Below the pieces are notes generated by a model, which made no database searches, had not been told where the DNA came from, and saw only the letters and a program-made list of their open reading frames with translations. The position numbers were made by a program, and so were the translations under genes. From NCBI GenBank assembly GCA_015494165.1, contig WGBS01000175.1, positions 1-6,469 of the forward strand: a DNA stretch of 6,469 bases, given 5' to 3'. Positions 1 to 6,469 of the stretch are shown here, one piece after another. Each line of letters begins with the position of its first letter. Position 1 is the first letter of the stretch. This stretch comes from Gammaproteobacteria bacterium. GTDB lineage: Bacteria > Pseudomonadota > Gammaproteobacteria > S144-34.

Positions 1-284
1 ATCGCCATCGCCTCCACCCCGTCGATCGAGGCCGTCACCGTCACCGGCACCACCGCACCGTTCTCGGCGATGTCCGGCGCCTTGACCTTCACCTTGCCCG
101 AGGCCTCCGTCAGGTCCGTCCCCACCACCGCCTTCAGCGCATCCTGCACCGTCTTCGCCTCGAAGGCCGACTTCGGCCACGCCGCCAGCACCCGCCGCGG
201 CGCCAGCAGGCCCGCGCCCACCGCGACACCCACGGCACCCACCGCCAGCGTGCCCTTCAGAAAGGTCCTGCGTGCGACTGTCAT
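1..284 (-). CDS. soxY: SoxY, thiosulfate-oxidation sulfur carrier (N-terminal part, Tat-exported)
   Basis: SoxY is the periplasmic subunit that carries the sulfur substrate on a C-terminal cysteine, in complex with SoxZ, during Sox thiosulfate oxidation. Only the first 94 residues are present; the gene runs off the left edge, so the GGCGG tail and the expected downstream soxZ are not visible. Residues 4-10 (ARRTFLK) are a twin-arginine export motif, followed by a Gly/Ala/Val-rich hydrophobic stretch and a likely cleavage near VLA-AWP (residues 32-37). The mature start (AWPKSAFEAKTVQDALKAVVG) and the later APDIAENGAVVPVTV segment match the family pattern as I know it. The ATG at 284-282 is chosen because a strong AGGAGGA lies at 297-291, six bases upstream, and because the Tat motif starts right after it. 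A sigma54-type promoter and a dyad lie upstream, so it probably heads its own operon. Confidence 0.9.
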   Translation of the reverse strand, partial: MTVARRTFLKGTLAVGAVGVAVGAGLLAPRRVLAAWPKSAFEAKTVQDALKAVVGTDLTEASGKVKVKAPDIAENGAVVPVTVTASIDGVEAMA

Positions 285-370
285 GTGCGCTCCTCCTTCT
301 CCGTCGCGTTCGCTTGCCCTCACGGCCCGCGAGCCTCCCGGCCCTCCGGTCCGTGCCTGCCATTCCCCTT

Positions 371-385
371 ACAAGGGGCGTGCCA
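371..385 (-). promoter_or_regulatory. sigma54 (-24/-12) promoter for soxY
   Basis: On the minus strand the sequence reads TGGCACG-CCCC-TTGT followed by A. This matches the sigma54 consensus TGGCACG-N4-TTGCW except for T instead of C at the last invariant position. The GG (384-383) and the -12 pair (372-371) have the correct 12-base offset. The predicted transcription start is about 359, giving a leader of about 75 nt before the soxY ATG. The -12 half overlaps a small inverted repeat, CCCCTT-AC-AAGGGG (365-378). The call rests on sequence match, spacing, position, and the presence of a sigma54 activator gene nearby. Confidence 0.75.
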
Positions 386-431
386 CGGCGTCTCCTACGA
401 TCAAACAGGCACTTAGCCTTCAGGCCCTCCG

Positions 432-466
432 TTGCGTCGTGCAATCTGCAATGCCGGGATTGCAAT
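432..466. promoter_or_regulatory. Candidate activator-binding region (UAS) upstream of soxY
   Basis: The region contains TTGCG-TCG-TGCAA (432-444), a dyad centred about 79 bases upstream of the predicted start. It is followed by a perfect inverted repeat TGCAAT-GCCGGG-ATTGCA (447-464). The hexamer TGCAAT occurs at 440, 447 and 461, offsets of 7 and 14 bases. The first dyad is 11/13 identical to one upstream of the other soxY (1928-1940). Placement 70-110 bases upstream of a sigma54 promoter fits an NtrC-type enhancer. Binding by the regulator encoded here is inference. Confidence 0.55.
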
Positions 467-480
467 TCGGAATGCCCGCG

Positions 481-1197
481 TCACCGACCGGACCCCGGGG
501 ACGTTCTGATGGCCGCCGTCCGGTCGCCACCCAACCGGCCCGAGAGCACCTCCACCAGCCTGCTCGACCAGGCCGGCTTCCACCCGGCGCCGGCCGCATA
601 CTGCGGCGCCCACCACCACCACAGCTCGCGGATTTCCGCCAGCGTGCTGCTCCAGCGCATCCCCCAGCCCTTGTTGTGCAGCTCGGGGCAGCTGAAGCAG
701 CCGTCCACGCAACACAAAGCGCCCGAGAACTCGCTGTACCAGTGGAAGGCGGCCACGGTGCCGTCACGGTGCCCCAGCAGCAGGGCGTACCGGCCGTGCG
801 CGCATCCGCCCCATCTCCGCACCCTCACGCCGAGGCCCTCCGGCACCGGCGGCTCGACGAAGAAGACCAACGGCCGCTCCATGGCGGGCTCGGCCAAAGC
901 CAGCCACGCCAGATCCCCCGAATCGTGCGAGACGCCGCTACCCGAAGGATGGGAGATCCGGAGCGTGGCGGGACCGCCGGGAGACCCATGGCTGAACAGG
1001 ATCCGCACGCCGAAGGCCACCTCGAACCGCGCCGTCTTCCGCTGGGGCGGCAGGTGGTGCCACTCGACGCCGCTGTCGAGCTCCTCCGGGGACGCCCTGC
1101 CGTGGGCCGGCGGCGCCCCGGCTCCGGCCGCAAGCAGCAGCCCGAGTGCCGCGAGCGCCGCCCACGCCGCCCTTCCCGCATGGCCGGCACGCATCAT
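481..1197 (-). CDS. Secreted Cys/Trp-rich protein of unknown function, in operon with a SoxY paralogue
   Basis: I do not recognise this 238-residue protein. Residues 1-33 look like a Sec signal peptide: a short basic start, a hydrophobic Ala/Leu core at about 9-28, and then APPAHG. The body has a predicted beta-rich look, with several His residues, notably WHH at 46-48. It also has a cysteine cluster at C162, C163, C167 and C170 (pattern CC-x3-C-x2-C) plus C132, and a run of four tryptophans at 193-196 inside ELWWWWAPQY. The cluster could bind metal or form disulfides. It begins 32 bases after the soxY2 stop, so it is probably co-transcribed with it and sits where soxZ normally follows soxY; it is far longer than SoxZ and not obviously related. 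The ATG at 1197 is followed by a second ATG at 1194; no strong ribosome-binding site separates them. Codon use and frame openness over the whole length support a real gene. Confidence 0.75.
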   Translation of the reverse strand: MMRAGHAGRAAWAALAALGLLLAAGAGAPPAHGRASPEELDSGVEWHHLPPQRKTARFEVAFGVRILFSHGSPGGPATLRISHPSGSGVSHDSGDLAWLALAEPAMERPLVFFVEPPVPEGLGVRVRRWGGCAHGRYALLLGHRDGTVAAFHWYSEFSGALCCVDGCFSCPELHNKGWGMRWSSTLAEIRELWWWWAPQYAAGAGWKPAWSSRLVEVLSGRLGGDRTAAIRTSPGSGR

Positions 1198-1229
1198 CGT
1201 GACGGCCCCGCTTCCCAACGGCCCCGGTA

Positions 1230-1712
1230 TCACCCGCCGCAGCCGCCGGGCGTGGCCTTGACCAGGCGCTCGGCCACGTGGAAGCCGCCCGCGGTGCGCA
1301 CCAGCGCGATGACCCGCGAGGTGCCGGCCAGCCGCACGCGGACGCCGACCTCGCCCTGCGCGCCGTCCTCGAGGCGCACGAGGGCGGCCAGCGGGCGCGG
1401 GTTGCGCTCGACGAGCACCGCCACCCACTCCACGTCCGGAAGGTCCGTCCGCACGACCACGCGGGCGGGCATCCGCGGCTGCAGGACCGCCGGCGCCTTG
1501 ATCCGGACGGCCTCCGAAGGCTGCGGGAGCGCGCCGCCCGTCAGGGCCGCGAGCGCGGCGTCCAGGCTCCGCGCCCCGAAGGCCGCGCGGGGGTCCGCCG
1601 GCGCCGCCGGCACCGCGCGCGCCACCGGCGCCGCGGCGACGGCCAGCAGCAGCCCCAGCGCCGCCAGCACCGCACCGAAGGTCCTCGTCGCATCGCACGT
1701 GCTTCTCGTCAT
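1230..1712 (-). CDS. soxY: SoxY paralogue with GGCGG carrier tail and Sec-type signal
   Basis: This 160-residue protein is a complete SoxY-family carrier. It ends in ATPGGCGG, and C158 is the residue that would hold the sulfur substrate covalently. The core shows the family pattern: DAALAALTG (51-59), IKAPAV (71-76), LPDVEWVAVLVERNPRPLAA (91-110), then VKATPGGCGG at the end. Unlike the soxY at 284-1 it has no twin arginine: residues 1-33 (basic start, hydrophobic 12-29, cleavage near ARA-VPA) look like a Sec signal. The ATG at 1712-1710 follows GGGAGGAG (1726-1719), six bases upstream. A longer reading from 1952 exists but runs through the promoter region and has no signal peptide at its start. 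Its downstream neighbour is an unknown secreted protein, not SoxZ. Sigma54 promoter elements precede it. It may partner a SoxZ encoded elsewhere, or act as a specialised carrier. Confidence 0.85.
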   Translation of the reverse strand: MTRSTCDATRTFGAVLAALGLLLAVAAAPVARAVPAAPADPRAAFGARSLDAALAALTGGALPQPSEAVRIKAPAVLQPRMPARVVVRTDLPDVEWVAVLVERNPRPLAALVRLEDGAQGEVGVRVRLAGTSRVIALVRTAGGFHVAERLVKATPGGCGG

Positions 1713-1760
1713 GGCTCGCTCCTCCCTTTCCGCCCGCCCGCGGCGGGCCCGAACGCCCGT

Positions 1761-1788
1761 GTCCCGCGCCAGGCACGCGGCGCGGGAC
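1761..1788. repeat. 10-bp inverted repeat in the soxY2 leader
   Basis: GTCCCGCGCC (1761-1770) and GGCGCGGGAC (1779-1788) are perfect complements separated by 8 bases. On the minus strand this would form a stem at the very 5' end of the leader transcribed from the predicted start near 1789. It could stabilise the mRNA. No T-run follows, so it is not a typical terminator. Confidence 0.5.
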
Positions 1789-1799
1789 GACCCGAGCGG

Positions 1800-1815
1800 A
1801 GCAAGCGGGATGCCA
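1800..1815 (-). promoter_or_regulatory. sigma54 (-24/-12) promoter for soxY2 operon
   Basis: The minus strand reads C-TGGCATC-CCGC-TTGCT. This keeps the invariant GG (1814-1813) and GC (1802-1801) with the correct 12-base offset, and matches TGGCA and TTGCW; only the CG at positions 6-7 of the -24 block differ. The predicted start is about 1789, giving a leader of about 77 nt to the soxY2 ATG, nearly the same as for the first soxY. Expression would need sigma54 and an NtrC-type activator; one is encoded immediately upstream. Confidence 0.7.
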
Positions 1816-1927
1816 GCGTGGGTGTGTGCGTGCGCGCGGGCGCGCAAGGGCGCGTGCCGGCGGGGGGAATCGCGGGCAGGGAGGCGCTCCGGCGGTTCGC
1901 GCCACGAATCGCCCACGGGCGGCCGCC

Positions 1928-1940
1928 TTGCGGCATGCAA
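1928..1940. promoter_or_regulatory. Candidate activator-binding dyad upstream of soxY2
   Basis: TTGCG-GCA-TGCAA differs at only two central bases from the site at 432-444 upstream of the other soxY. It is centred about 145 bases upstream of the predicted sigma54 start, a usual enhancer distance. A further GCAAC half-site follows at 1949-1953, twelve bases from the one at 1937-1941. The regulator's identity is inferred from proximity. Confidence 0.5.
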
Positions 1941-1952
1941 CGCGACGCGCAA

Positions 1953-1981
1953 CGCCTGCGTCGCAGCCTGCGACGCAGGCG
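1953..1981. repeat. 29-bp near-perfect dyad just after the response-regulator gene
   Basis: Two 14-bp arms, CGCCTGCGTCGCAG (1953-1966) and CTGCGACGCAGGCG (1968-1981), are perfect complements around a single central C. The dyad begins 7 bases past the regulator stop codon. It could serve as a factor-independent or structure-assisted 3' end for the kinase-regulator mRNA, but no T-run follows on the minus strand. Alternatively it is a protein-binding site in the soxY2 control region; TGCGTCG is also present at 433-439 in the other control region. Confidence 0.6.
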
Positions 1982-1988
1982 CCGCCGG

Positions 1989-3358
<1,370 letters not shown>

Positions 3359-3362
<4 letters not shown>

Positions 3363-5317
3363 GGTTCCCCGGTCCTCCCTGCGTCGCTCCCGTCCCCGGT
3401 GTCGAGCGGAAGCACGATCCGTGCCTCCGCGCCGCCGCCCTCGCGGTTGCGCAGCACGATGCGCCCGCCGTGACGCCCGACGATGCCGTGCGCGATGGCG
3501 AGCCCGAGCCCCGTGCCCTCCCCCACGGGCTTGGTGGTGTAGAAGGGCTCGAAGGCGCGCTCGAGGGCTTCCGGCGCGAGGCCCGGACCCTCGTCGAGCA
3601 CCCGCACCTCGAGGCGGCGGCCGGCGCCCTCCCCGGTGACCGCCGTCTCCACGCGCACGCGCCCGCCCTCCGGGCTCGCCTGCACGGCGTTGAGCAGCAG
3701 GTTGAGCAGGGCCTGCTGGAGCTGGCCGCGGTCGCCCACGACCTCGACCGCGGGCGCCGCCGCGAGCTCGATGCGCACGCCGCGGCGGCGCGCCTGCGCC
3801 GCGACCAGCCGCACGGTCTCCTCGAGCCACTCGCGCGCGTCGAAGGGCGCGCGCCGCGGCGGCGCGCGCCGCGCGAAGTCGAGCACGCCCTGGACGATGC
3901 GCGAGGCGCGCAGGGCCTCGTCGCGGATGGCGGCGAGGTCCGCGCGCGGGTCCTCGCCGCGCTCGAGACCCCGCTCGGCGAGCCGCACGAGCGAGAGGAT
4001 GTTGCCGAGCGGGTTGTTGATCTCGTGGCCGATGCCGGCGGCGAGCCGCCCCAGGCTCGCGAGCCGGGCCTGGGCCTCGCTCTCGGCGCGCGCGCGGTCG
4101 CGCTCGGCCTCGGCGCGCGCCAGCGTCTCGGCCATGTCGTTGAAGGAACGCACCAGCGCGCGGATCTCGTCGGCGCCGCGCGCGGGCAGGCGCACCTCGC
4201 GCTCGCCCGCGGCGTAGCGCCGCAGCCCGCGGGCGAGCGCCGCGACGGGGCCCGCCACCTGGCGCGCGCCGAGCCGCCCGATGAGCAGCGCGAGCAGCAG
4301 CGCCACGAGGGCGAACAGCGGCACCGCGAGCCGGATGGGCGTGAAGGGCGCGGCGGCCGCGCCGGCGGGGACGTGGTAGGCGATAACCCAGGAGAGGAGC
4401 TGGTCCGGATAGGGCAGGTGCTCGAGGAAGTGCACCGTGCCGTCGGCCACGCGCACCGTGCCGTAGTTGGAGCCGCCCACCGCGGCGCGCAGCGCCGCCC
4501 CCCACGGGAAGGCCTCCTCGAGCGTGGCGGGCGCGCTCGCCACGGCGAAGCGCGCGCCCGCGTGGTCGGCGTAGAGCAGGCGCCCGTCGCGCGCCGGATG
4601 GTCCGGATCGAGCTCGGCCACCACCAGCGTGGCCCCGTGGGGACGCGGCACCAGGTCGAGGATGCGGTCCAGGGCCTCGCCGGTGAGCGTGACCGCAAGG
4701 TAACCCAGCACGCGCCCGCCGGCGCCGGTCAGCGGCACCACGGCGTCGAGCAGCACAATGCGTGCGCCGGCGGCCTCGGCCGCGGCGCTCGCCGGCAGGC
4801 GCAGGAAGCTCACCTCGCCCGGCGGCAGCCGCGCCAGCGCCTCGGCGAGGCGCTCCGGGTCCTCGGCCTCCTCGGCGAAGGGGAAGCCCTCGTAGCCGTC
4901 GAAGATGGGCTCGGTGCGCCGCCCGAGGCGCACGCGCACGAGCGCGTTGCCCTCGAGGTCGAGCACGCGCACCACGCGCAGGCCCGGCACCACCGCCTGG
5001 AAGGCCTCGAGGAAGGCGTTGACGCGGTCCTCGAGGGCGAAGAAGTCCGGGTGGATGTCGCCGCGCGCGGCGCGCTCGAGCACCGGCTCGAAGGCGCGCA
5101 GCGTGGGCGAGCGCGCCAGCGCCAGCACCAGCTCGCGCTCGAACAGCAGCCTCCGGTCGAGCTCCGCCGCCACCGCCCCGAGCGTCGAGGCGAGCTCGCG
5201 CTCGATGCCGCGCCGGTAGAGGAGCTCGCTGTAGGCGAGCGCGCCGAGGGCCAGCGCGGTGAGCGGCACCACCGAGGCCAGGGCCACCCACAGGAAGATG
5301 TTGGTGCGAAGACGCAT
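3359..5317 (-). CDS. Membrane sensor histidine kinase with periplasmic Cache-like domain
   Basis: This 652-residue kinase is the partner of the adjacent NtrC-type regulator. A first membrane helix (about 7-30) is followed by about 295 periplasmic residues. These have the length and layout of a double-Cache ligand sensor, with alternating strands such as LRVVRVLDLEGNALVRV (113-129) and GYLAVTLTG (205-213). A second helix (about 328-347), a HAMP linker (about 348-400) and a short coiled coil lead to the catalytic core. The core shows the H-box GHEINNPL with phospho-acceptor H431, the N-box around N543 (LLNAVQ), G1 DEGPGL (575-580), the F-box-like FEPFYTTK and G2 GTGLGL (601-606). The ATG at 5317 is chosen because the first helix starts right after it; an in-frame ATG at 5413 would add 32 hydrophilic residues across a hairpin. 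The ligand cannot be read from the sequence; a reduced sulfur compound is inferred from context. Confidence 0.93.
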
Positions 5318-5324
5318 AGGAACT

Positions 5325-5353
5325 CTGATCGATCCGCTACGCGGATCGATCAG
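5325..5353. repeat. Perfect 13-bp inverted repeat next to the kinase start codon
   Basis: CTGATCGATCCGC (5325-5337) and GCGGATCGATCAG (5341-5353) are perfect complements around TAC. In the kinase mRNA this stem ends seven bases before the ATG at 5317, where a ribosome-binding site should be, and no strong Shine-Dalgarno is visible there. It may limit kinase translation or be one unit of a repeat element. Confidence 0.7.
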
Positions 5354-5395
5354 CGCTAAAGTGCTTCGCGGCCATTTTGATTTTTCCCGTATCGC

Positions 5396-5413
5396 ATGCA
5401 CCTCCATGTGCAT
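5396..5413. repeat. Inverted repeat ATGCAC-N6-GTGCAT
   Basis: A 6-bp stem with a 6-base spacer in the divergent intergenic region; CCATG-TG-CATGG (5404-5415) overlaps it as an alternative pairing. On its own it is weak, but it lies between three stronger perfect dyads. Confidence 0.45.
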
Positions 5414-5420
5414 GGATCGT

Positions 5421-5444
5421 CCCGCGGCCGTCCCTGGCCGCGGG
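5421..5444. repeat. Perfect 9-bp GC-rich inverted repeat
   Basis: CCCGCGGCC (5421-5429) and GGCCGCGGG (5436-5444) pair perfectly around GTCCCT. It abuts the next dyad at 5444, so the two stems would be directly adjacent in RNA or extruded DNA. Confidence 0.6.
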
Positions 5445-5479
5445 GAAGCCCTGAAAAAATCGAATTTTTCAGGGCTTCC
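5444..5479. repeat. Perfect 15-bp inverted repeat with internal A/T tracts
   Basis: GGAAGCCCTGAAAAA (5444-5458) and TTTTTCAGGGCTTCC (5465-5479) pair perfectly around a 6-base loop. The A and T tracts lie at the loop end of the stem, not after it, which is the reverse of an intrinsic terminator. The flanking genes are divergent, so neither needs a terminator here. It looks like the strongest unit of a multi-hairpin element. Confidence 0.7.
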
Positions 5480-5512
5480 GCATGGAGGCGCCGACGAGGG
5501 GCCGGTGAGGCA

Positions 5513-5541
5513 TTATGGCACGCCGTGCCCGGGGCTATACT
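5513..5541 (+). promoter_or_regulatory. Probable sigma70 promoter for lptM-lysA
   Basis: TATACT at 5536-5541 is a good -10 element. With a 17-base spacer the -35 would be TTATGG (5513-5518), a poor match. The start would fall near 5548, about 20 bases before the lptM ATG. This is the only convincing -10 in the intergenic region. Confidence 0.5.
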
Positions 5542-5567
5542 TGCGCGGGCCCCGACGGAGAGAGACC

Positions 5568-5687
5568 ATGCGCCGCCCCCTGCGCCTGCTCCTCGCCCTC
5601 GCGCTCGCGCTCGCCGCCGCCGGCTGCGGGCAGAAGGGCGATCTCTACCTGCCGGACCGCGAGCCGCCCCCCGCCGAGGGGCGCTGA
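5568..5687 (+). CDS. lptM: LptM, small outer-membrane lipoprotein assisting LPS translocon maturation
   Basis: This 39-residue lipoprotein belongs to the LptM (formerly YifL) family, which in Escherichia coli binds LptD and helps its disulfide maturation. Residues 1-19 are a signal peptide with a Leu/Ala core, and C20 in LAAAGC is the lipidation site. It is followed by the family signature GCGQKGDLYLP (19-29); the usual residue before LYLP is Pro, here Asp. The protein is shorter than the enteric member, as is common in other gammaproteobacteria. GGAG at 5557-5560 sits seven bases before the ATG. lysA starts three bases after the stop, so the two are translationally coupled, an arrangement widely seen in Gammaproteobacteria. 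Confidence 0.9.
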   Translation: MRRPLRLLLALALALAAAGCGQKGDLYLPDREPPPAEGR

Positions 5688-5690
5688 GCG

Positions 5691-6469
5691 ATGGACCACT
5701 TCGTCCGCCGCGACGGCGTGCTGCACGCCGAGGGGGTGCCGCTCGAGCGCATCGCCGAGGCCTGCGGCACGCCCTGCTACGTCTACTCGCGCGCCACGCT
5801 CGAGCGCCACTTCCGCGCCTTCGACGAGGCCCTCGGCGGCCACCCGCACCTGGTGTGCTTCGCGGTCAAGGCGAACGGCAACCTCGCGGTGCTCGACGTG
5901 CTCGCGCGCCTCGGCGCGGGCTTCGACATCGTCTCCGGCGGCGAGCTCGCGCGGGTGCGCGCCGCCGGCGGCGACCCGGCCCGGGTGGTCTTCTCGGGCG
6001 TGGGCAAGACGGAAGGCGAGATCCGAGCCGCGCTGGAGGCCGGTATCCGCTGCCTGAACGTGGAGTCGCTGCCGGAGCTCGATCGCATCGAGGCCGTGGC
6101 GGCGGCGCTCGGCGTGCGCGCCCCCGTGGCCGTGCGCGTCAACCCCGACGTCGACCCCGGCACCCACCCCTACATCGCCACGGGCCTGCGCGAGAGCAAG
6201 TTCGGCCTCGACCCGGAGACGGCGCTGGCCGCCTACCGCCGGGCGGCCTCGAGCGCCCACCTCGACCCGTGCGGCATCGCCTGCCACATCGGCTCGCAGC
6301 TCACCGAGCTCGGACCCTTCGTGGACGCCGCCCGCCGGGTGCTCGCGCTCGCCGACCGGCTCGCGGACGAGGGCGTCGCGCTGCGGCACGCGGACTTCGG
6401 CGGCGGCCTCGGCATCCGCTACCGCGACGAGACGCCGCCGGCGCCGGCGGCGTCTCGTCGCGGTAGCGG
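5691..6469 (+). CDS. lysA: Diaminopimelate decarboxylase (N-terminal ~250 residues; end corrupted)
   Basis: LysA decarboxylates meso-diaminopimelate to L-lysine in the cytoplasm, the last step of lysine biosynthesis, using pyridoxal phosphate (PLP). The PLP-binding lysine is K60 in CFAVKANGN. Other family marks are FDIVSGGEL (78-86), [12 protein letters not shown] with TGLRESKFG (151-172), the CHIGSQ histidine H199 and the phosphate-binding FGGGLG (236-241). The full protein is about 415 residues, so the C-terminal barrel-completing domain and its substrate cysteine are missing. The reading frame stays open to the window end, but residues after about 250 come from the mirror half of a fold-back palindrome (6443-6469) and are not genuine. 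The start at 5691 is preceded by GAGGGG inside the end of lptM. Confidence 0.93.
   Translation, partial: MDHFVRRDGVLHAEGVPLERIAEACGTPCYVYSRATLERHFRAFDEALGGHPHLVCFAVKANGNLAVLDVLARLGAGFDIVSGGELARVRAAGGDPARVVFSGVGKTEGEIRAALEAGIRCLNVESLPELDRIEAVAAALGVRAPVAVRVNPDVDPGTHPYIATGLRESKFGLDPETALAAYRRAASSAHLDPCGIACHIGSQLTELGPFVDAARRVLALADRLADEGVALRHADFGGGLGIRYRDETPPAPAASRRGS
6416..6469. repeat. Perfect 54-bp fold-back palindrome at the window end (probable assembly artefact)
   Basis: Bases 6416-6442 are the exact reverse complement of 6443-6469, with no spacer and no mismatch over 27 bp, ending exactly at the window edge. The left arm encodes sensible LysA residues ([11 protein letters not shown]) and the right arm does not continue the family sequence. 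This is the pattern left by a chimeric fold-back read or by a contig end extended into its own reverse strand. Confidence 0.9.

Noticed and set aside
399..418. ATCAA plus a downstream CTTA, considered as an IHF site between enhancer and sigma54 promoter
   Set aside because: The TTR half is not at the required four-base distance from ATCAA, so the consensus is not met.
447..464. TGCAAT-N6-ATTGCA considered as a terminator for the unknown secreted-protein gene
   Set aside because: The stem is only 6 bp and AT-rich, with no T-run after it on the minus strand; a protein-binding site is more likely.
1836..1856. Second sigma54-like match on the minus strand (GGCACG-N5-TTGC)
   Set aside because: The spacer is one base too long, and sigma54 promoters tolerate spacing changes poorly; the site at 1800-1815 has exact spacing.
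5356..5397. A 13-codon open frame upstream of the kinase (minus strand, starts at 5397), preceded by GGAGG
   Set aside because: The GGAGG is only 3 bases from the ATG, too close for efficient initiation, and the peptide has no codon runs suggesting a leader peptide.
5517..5531. TGGCACG upstream of lptM, resembling a -24 element on the plus strand
   Set aside because: The sequence at the -12 position reads GCCC, not TTGC, so only half of a sigma54 promoter is present; it is a small GGCAC-N3-GTGCC dyad.
5259..5567. Upstream in-frame extension of lptM
   Set aside because: It would run through the hairpin cluster and put 100 residues ahead of a clear lipoprotein signal peptide; GGAG and the -10 element support the start at 5568.

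Overview
The window looks like a contig-end fragment from a GC-rich, sulfur-oxidising proteobacterium, most likely a gammaproteobacterium. The taxonomic evidence is the lptM-lysA gene pair on the right, an arrangement typical of Gammaproteobacteria, together with Sox thiosulfate-oxidation genes on the left. I do not assign a genus.

Layout: bases 1-5317 read on the minus strand and bases 5568-6469 on the plus strand. In transcription order, the minus-strand genes are a membrane sensor histidine kinase (5317-3359), a sigma54-activating NtrC-type response regulator (3362-1989, overlapping the kinase by ATGA), a small Sec-type SoxY paralogue ending in the GGCGG carrier motif (1712-1230), an unrecognised secreted Cys/Trp-rich protein (1197-481), and the start of a second, Tat-type soxY (284-1, cut by the window edge). 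The plus strand carries the LptM lipoprotein (5568-5687) and the first part of diaminopimelate decarboxylase LysA (5691 onward). Between the two divergent blocks lies about 250 bp with four perfect inverted repeats.

The most interesting content is regulatory. Both soxY genes are preceded, about 75 nt upstream of their start codons, by close matches to the sigma54 -24/-12 promoter with exact spacing. Upstream of each promoter sits a near-identical 13-bp dyad (TTGCG-N3-TGCAA, 11 of 13 identical), where an NtrC-type activator would bind. The inferred circuit is that the Cache-like kinase senses a periplasmic cue, probably a reduced sulfur compound, and phosphorylates the regulator. The regulator then switches on both the conventional soxY operon and the soxY2-plus-unknown-protein operon through sigma54. 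A sigma54-dependent two-component control of sox (TspS/TspR in Acidithiobacillus) is known to me from the literature. The paralogous SoxY paired with an uncharacterised Cys-rich secreted protein, and the shared dyad, are the parts that may be new.

Caveat: the last 54 bases (6416-6469) are a perfect fold-back palindrome inside lysA. This is almost certainly an assembly or library artefact, so the lysA translation after about residue 250 should not be trusted.
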